NCBI GenBank assembly: GCA_012515085.1
Contig: JAAYZB010000187.1
Location: 1-17,593, forward strand
Length of the DNA: 17,593 nucleotides
Direction of reading: 5' to 3'
Source of the DNA: Acholeplasmataceae bacterium
GTDB lineage: Bacteria; Bacillota_I; Bacilli_A; Izemoplasmatales; Hujiaoplasmataceae
The notes under the pieces were generated by a model. That model was given only the letters and a program-made list of their open reading frames with translations. It was not told where the DNA came from and did no database searches. The translations under genes were made by a program, and so were the position numbers. Numbering within the stretch: the first letter of the stretch is position 1; each line of letters begins with the position of its first letter. This document shows positions 14,056-17,593 of this stretch, piece by piece.

Positions 14056-14709
14056 ATGTCAAAATTAGAAGCGATCCTTTTTGATCTGGATGGCACGCTA
14101 GTCGAATCCAATCGGTTGATCAGTGAAAGTTACCGAAAGACTTTTTTGTTTCACTATCCAAAACTGGTGTTGTCCGAGAGCGATATTTCCGCAATGATCG
14201 GTCCGCCACTCAAAGCTGTGTTCGAAAAAATGAATCCTGACCCTGAGCATGTGCAAGCGATGATCGATACCTATCTTCGCTTCTATCGCCAAATGGAATT
14301 TGATACTATTACTCTTTATCCCTATGTTATCGAGTTATTAGATTTTTTGAAAGCTTCGGGGTATAAGATTGCGATTGTCACAACCAAATTCAAGGCATCC
14401 GCATTGCCATCGATTCAGCATTTTGGCATCGATCGCTATCTGGATCTCCTTATTGGGCTAGATGATGTTCTCCATCACAAGCCCCACCCAGAACCGATCG
14501 AGAAAGCGTTGAAACACCTCGGATGCCACCACGCACTTATGGTGGGAGACAATCCGTCCGATATTTTATCGGGGAAAAATGCGGGAATTCTCACTTGCGC
14601 CGTCTCTTGGTCAGAAAAAAAAGCAGACATAGAATTGTTGCGCCCAGATTGTTGGATCGATGATTTTCGGCAATTGATTGAATTCGTTCGTCAGGAGGAA
14701 ACAAGATAA
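14056..14709 (+). CDS. HAD-family phosphatase, PpaX-like pyrophosphatase
   Basis: A 217-residue HAD hydrolase with all four motifs: DLDGT (10-14; nucleophile D10, acid/base D12), VTTK (108-111), the lysine in HKPHPEP (141-147), and GDNPSD (164-169). A helical cap lies between motifs I and II. The segments IGPPL near residue 48, GLDDV..HKPHPEP and AVSWSEK (182-188) resemble PpaX, which hydrolyses the pyrophosphate released when P-Ser-HPr is dephosphorylated; phosphoglycolate phosphatase (Gph) is the main alternative. The ATG at 14056 has GGTGAT 4 nt upstream. It overlaps the HIT gene by one base (TAATG). The usual hprK-lgt neighbours of ppaX are not next to it, so context does not settle the substrate. 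Confidence 0.8.
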   Translation: MSKLEAILFDLDGTLVESNRLISESYRKTFLFHYPKLVLSESDISAMIGPPLKAVFEKMNPDPEHVQAMIDTYLRFYRQMEFDTITLYPYVIELLDFLKASGYKIAIVTTKFKASALPSIQHFGIDRYLDLLIGLDDVLHHKPHPEPIEKALKHLGCHHALMVGDNPSDILSGKNAGILTCAVSWSEKKADIELLRPDCWIDDFRQLIEFVRQEETR

Positions 14710-15119
14710 TGGAGTGTATTTTTTGTAAGATCATCAAGAAAGAAATTCCGGCACACATCGTTTATGAAGATGATGATCTCATCGCGATTCTCGACATCTC
14801 GCAATCAACCCGAGGCCATACGTTGATTCTTCCAAAAAATCATGTGGCCACTCTTTACGATTTGACTCCCCCTCAAGCAGCGACCATCTTTCGTCAGGTG
14901 CCAGAGATCGCTCGAGCGATTCAAGCCGCATTTCATCCAATCGGGATGAATCTTTTAGTGAATGTCAATCAACCCATGCAATCCGTATTCCATTTACACA
15001 TTCATTTGATTCCTCGGTATCCCGCCGATAACGTCACGATGACCTTCCAAAATAACATGGGGAAAATATCTCAGGACGCTTTAGCTGACATCGCGGCTAA
15101 AATTCGCGAACAACTATAA
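14709..15119 (+). CDS. HIT-family nucleotide hydrolase
   Basis: A 136-residue histidine-triad protein of the Hint branch, hydrolysing nucleoside phosphoramidates or related nucleotide conjugates in the cytoplasm. The active site HLHIHLI (95-101) is complete, with H97 the expected nucleophile, and IPR follows. The N-terminus CIFCKIIKKEIPA (3-15) carries the CxxC that binds structural zinc in many members, and LDISQSTRGHTLILPKNH (28-45) is the conserved nucleotide-binding strand region. AGGAGG about 10 nt upstream of the ATG lies inside the preceding gene, whose stop overlaps by one base, so translation is probably coupled. The physiological substrate is not predictable. Confidence 0.95.
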   Translation: MECIFCKIIKKEIPAHIVYEDDDLIAILDISQSTRGHTLILPKNHVATLYDLTPPQAATIFRQVPEIARAIQAAFHPIGMNLLVNVNQPMQSVFHLHIHLIPRYPADNVTMTFQNNMGKISQDALADIAAKIREQL

Positions 15120-15163
15120 AAAAAACGGAAATCTTTTAGTCAGAAACAAACTTTCCGTTTTTT
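15120..15163. terminator. Bidirectional terminator between the HIT gene and serS
   Basis: A perfect 12-bp stem pairs AAAAAACGGAAA (15120-15131) with TTTCCGTTTTTT (15152-15163) around a 20-nt loop. It starts right after the HIT stop and lies 21 nt beyond the serS stop, with T-runs available on both strands. The G+C part of the stem is short, so strength is uncertain. Confidence 0.75.
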
Positions 15164-15184
15164 ATCGATCCATCTAAATGACGA

Positions 15185-16459
15185 CTATTTGATCACAGAG
15201 GCACCCATGTAAGGTCTTAAAGCCTCTGGAATCACGATTGAGCCGTCTTTTTGTTGGAAATTTTCCATGATGGCAATCACCGTGCGTCCGACCGCCAATC
15301 CTGACCCATTCAACGTGTGCACATATTCCAGTTTGGCCCCTTCTTCGCGGCGAAATTTGATGTTCCCGCGCCGGGCTTGATATTCATTCGCATTGGACAC
15401 CGAACTGATTTCACGATAATTCTGTTCGGAAGGCAGCCAAACTTCGATATCGTATGTTTTACTCATGGAAAATCCGAGATCCCCCGTTGATAAAACAATC
15501 ACTCGATAAGGAATACCAAGCGTTATCAGCACGTCTTCCGCATCCGCTAACATTCCCAAATGTTCCGCTTCCGAATCTTCTGGTTTGGTAAATTTGATCA
15601 ATTCGACCTTGTTAAATTGATGTTGCCTTAAAATCCCCCGCGTATCTTTTCCGGCAGATCCCGCTTCTTTTCGGAACGCGGTCGTATAGGCAACGTATTT
15701 GAGCGACAACAAATTTTTATCGATCACTTCGTCACGATGCAAATTGATGGTTGGCACTTCAGCGGTTGGATTGAGATAGAGTCCTCGGTCGTCATTCAGT
15801 TTAAATGCGTCCTCCTGAAACTTCGGAAACTGGCCGGTGGCGATCATCGATGTTTCGTTTGCCACATAAGGCGGGATGATCTCCGTATAACCATGTTTGT
15901 TCGCGTGAAGATCCATCATGAATTGGATGAGCGAGCGTTCTAGTCGCGCGCCCAACCCTTTATAAACAACGAAGCGGCTGCCGGCAATTTTCGCGGCACG
16001 ATTGAAATCAAGAATATCGAGGGCTTCTCCCAACTCATAATGAGATTTATAAGGAAAATCAAAACCTCTCGGGGTCAAATGGCGTTTGATTTCGATGTTC
16101 GCGGATTCATCCTTGCCAATAGGAATGGAATCATCCGGCAAGTTGGGTGTGCGAAGTAATGTATTCTTGATTTCTTCATCACTCTTCTTGACCAATTCGT
16201 CCAACGAGCGAATCTGATCTTGAAAAGCATCGATTTCTTTTAATAACGGTTCGATTGGCTTTTTCTCTTGTTTGTATTTTCCAATCAAGCGGGAAGCTTC
16301 ATTTTTTCTGGATTTCAGCAACTCGGTTTCGACAATGGCTTCCCGTCTTTTCCGATCGACTTCCAACAAGTCATTGAGATAGGAAAAATCACCGCCTCGG
16401 CGACTCAATCGCTCTATGACTTTTTCGGTTTCATCTCGAATTTGTTTTAAATCCAGCAT
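15185..16459 (-). CDS. serS: Seryl-tRNA synthetase
   Basis: A 424-residue class II synthetase that charges tRNA-Ser. The N-terminal antiparallel coiled-coil arm (about residues 28-103) that holds the long variable arm of tRNA-Ser is clear from the charged heptad pattern. The catalytic core shows the serine-site TAE (232-234), motif 2 beginning FRKEAGSAGKDTRG (262-275) and ending RQHQFNKVE (278-286), EISSVSN (350-356), and motif 3 GSGLAVGRT (385-393). The length is normal and no key residue is missing. The ATG at 16459 has GGAGGAG 5 nt upstream, right after the gyrA stop; only 12 nt separate the two genes, so serS is probably co-transcribed with gyrA and has no room for a T-box leader. Confidence 0.98.
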   Translation of the reverse strand: MLDLKQIRDETEKVIERLSRRGGDFSYLNDLLEVDRKRREAIVETELLKSRKNEASRLIGKYKQEKKPIEPLLKEIDAFQDQIRSLDELVKKSDEEIKNTLLRTPNLPDDSIPIGKDESANIEIKRHLTPRGFDFPYKSHYELGEALDILDFNRAAKIAGSRFVVYKGLGARLERSLIQFMMDLHANKHGYTEIIPPYVANETSMIATGQFPKFQEDAFKLNDDRGLYLNPTAEVPTINLHRDEVIDKNLLSLKYVAYTTAFRKEAGSAGKDTRGILRQHQFNKVELIKFTKPEDSEAEHLGMLADAEDVLITLGIPYRVIVLSTGDLGFSMSKTYDIEVWLPSEQNYREISSVSNANEYQARRGNIKFRREEGAKLEYVHTLNGSGLAVGRTVIAIMENFQQKDGSIVIPEALRPYMGASVIK

Positions 16460-16471
16460 GATGGCTCCTCC

Positions 16472-17593
16472 TTAATAACTGTCGCTTAAAATATCGTTGA
16501 TTTCGTCGTCTTCGTTTTCATCTTCGGCATCATCGCTATCGACATCGTTGTCAAAATCAGTCAGTTCCTGATAGCCCGATGTTTTTTCTAAAGGTTCGAG
16601 AGAATGAACTACCGGGATCGTTTCTTCAGGTAGTTCTTTATCTTCGATCTCCGCTTCATCATCATCGATCAATTCTTCTTTTGGAACCATGGCAATGGTA
16701 GACACGACATGTCCTTCAAGCAAATTGATGATTTTCACTCCTTGTGTCGCGCGCTTTGTTTGTGCGATCTGGTCAATCGGGACGCGGATAATCATTCCCT
16801 TATCGGTTACCACGAGCAAATCCTCGTCTCCGACCACACTGATCAACTTTTTCAAATTGCCGTTTTTCGCGGTGACATGGATCGTCTTAACACCTTTACC
16901 GCCACGTCCCTGCAAGCGATACTCATCAACAGAGGTTTGTTTGCCATAGCCTTTTTCGGTAATGGCCAATATCTGTGTGCGATCTTCCGTCACGATGGTG
17001 ACCCCAATCACTTCCTCGTTTCCATTCAACGAAATTCCCCGAACACCTGCGGCGTTACGCCCCATGATCCGGACGTTTTTTTCATTGAAACGAATTGCTT
17101 TTCCGTTGGAGGCACCAATGATGATATCCCGCGTTCCATCGGTTAATTTAACGCTTTGAAGCTGATCGTCATCCTTCAGGGAAACCGCGCGAATACCGTT
17201 TATTCTGATGTTTTGGAAGCTCGATACTTTTGTTCGTTTAACCAATCCTTTCACGGTGGTGAAAAAGAGGTTGCCTTCGGTGAAATCCTTGACGCTGACA
17301 CAAGCGGTCAGCGATTCGTTTTCGCCAAGCGACAACAAGTTAACGATTGGCAAGCCTTTGGAGTTGCGACCGTAACTGGGTATGCGATATCCTTTGAGTT
17401 TATAAACCCGACCAAACGATGTGAAGAATAAAAGGAAATCGTGTGTCGACATCGCAATGATGGAATCGATGATGTCGTCTTCGTTTGTTTTCATTCCGGT
17501 TTTTCCCCGGCCGCCCCGGTTTTGTGATTTATAAACATCGACATTCATCCGCTTGACATATCCGTTGGTCGTGATCGCAATGATCACGTCCTC
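16472..17593 (-). CDS. gyrA: DNA gyrase subunit A, C-terminal part (gene runs off the right edge)
   Basis: The last 373 codons of gyrase subunit A, covering the DNA-wrapping beta-pinwheel domain; the breakage-reunion domain with its catalytic Tyr is outside the window. The fragment opens with EDVIIAITTNGYVKR, the usual entry to the pinwheel. The GyrA box appears as QNRGGRGKTG (about residues 22-31 of the fragment), which supports GyrA over ParC. Repeated blades follow, with YGRNSKGLPIVNL, MGRNAAGVRGISL and LQGRGGKGVKTI. The last 68 residues form a strongly acidic tail (30 Asp/Glu). The reading frame is open to the window edge, so no start is assigned. It is followed at 12 nt by serS, the typical origin-proximal order in Bacillota. 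Confidence 0.97.
   Translation of the reverse strand, partial: EDVIIAITTNGYVKRMNVDVYKSQNRGGRGKTGMKTNEDDIIDSIIAMSTHDFLLFFTSFGRVYKLKGYRIPSYGRNSKGLPIVNLLSLGENESLTACVSVKDFTEGNLFFTTVKGLVKRTKVSSFQNIRINGIRAVSLKDDDQLQSVKLTDGTRDIIIGASNGKAIRFNEKNVRIMGRNAAGVRGISLNGNEEVIGVTIVTEDRTQILAITEKGYGKQTSVDEYRLQGRGGKGVKTIHVTAKNGNLKKLISVVGDEDLLVVTDKGMIIRVPIDQIAQTKRATQGVKIINLLEGHVVSTIAMVPKEELIDDDEAEIEDKELPEETIPVVHSLEPLEKTSGYQELTDFDNDVDSDDAEDENEDDEINDILSDSY

Noticed and set aside
1..17593. CRISPR arrays, phage or transposase genes, rRNA operons, defence islands
   Set aside because: No regularly spaced repeats, no integrase or transposase motifs, no rRNA signatures; every gene recognised is housekeeping or envelope-related.

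Overview
This window looks like ordinary core chromosome from a member of the Bacillota (Firmicutes sensu lato), close to the replication origin. The evidence is the adjacent gyrA-serS pair at the right end, an RNase M5 gene, a class I-alpha-type glutamine synthetase, a DgkB-type lipid kinase, a CdaA-type diadenylate cyclase and a YfhO/CsbB/GtcA-type glycosylation set. Strong Shine-Dalgarno sequences and TATAAT boxes fit this group. TGG encodes Trp and TGA is a stop (hflX, glyA and rnmV all end in TGA), so the standard bacterial code applies, not the Mycoplasma/Spiroplasma code. The exact lineage cannot be fixed from this window. A deep Bacilli or Mollicutes-related lineage is possible but is a guess.

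Layout, left to right. Bases 1-446 hold the start of cdaA (minus strand, cut by the window edge). Bases 511-5038 hold a three-gene minus-strand operon, transcribed yfhO-like, then a GT2 glycosyltransferase, then a GtrA/GtcA-like flippase. Together these form a complete candidate system for adding sugars to a surface polymer from a lipid-linked donor. Next come hflX (+), dusB (-), hslO (+), glnA (-) and glyA (-). A tight minus-strand operon dgkB-rnmV-rsmA follows, with overlapping genes, then a divergent ppaX-like/HIT pair (+), then serS and the C-terminal third or so of gyrA (both -). If oriC lies to the right, as gyrA-serS synteny suggests, most genes here run co-directionally with replication.

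Functional themes: translation and RNA maturation (serS, dusB, rsmA, rnmV, hflX), one-carbon and nitrogen metabolism (glyA, glnA), envelope and lipid work (glycosylation operon, dgkB), c-di-AMP signalling (cdaA), DNA topology (gyrA), redox protein folding (hslO) and phosphate/nucleotide housekeeping (ppaX-like, HIT).

Convergent gene pairs are separated by hairpin terminators that read in both directions. Divergent pairs are separated by compact promoter regions. Most promoters recognised here are extended -10 boxes (TGnTATAAT) without a clear -35, and several give 5' leaders of only about 9-15 nt that carry a GGTGAT-type ribosome binding site. There are no rRNA, tRNA, CRISPR or insertion-sequence genes that I can support. 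Every gap over about 200 bases is accounted for; the largest, 8540-8774, holds an unusually long nested inverted repeat. No wholly new system is evident. The glycosylation operon and the 8636-8748 hairpin are the best places to look.
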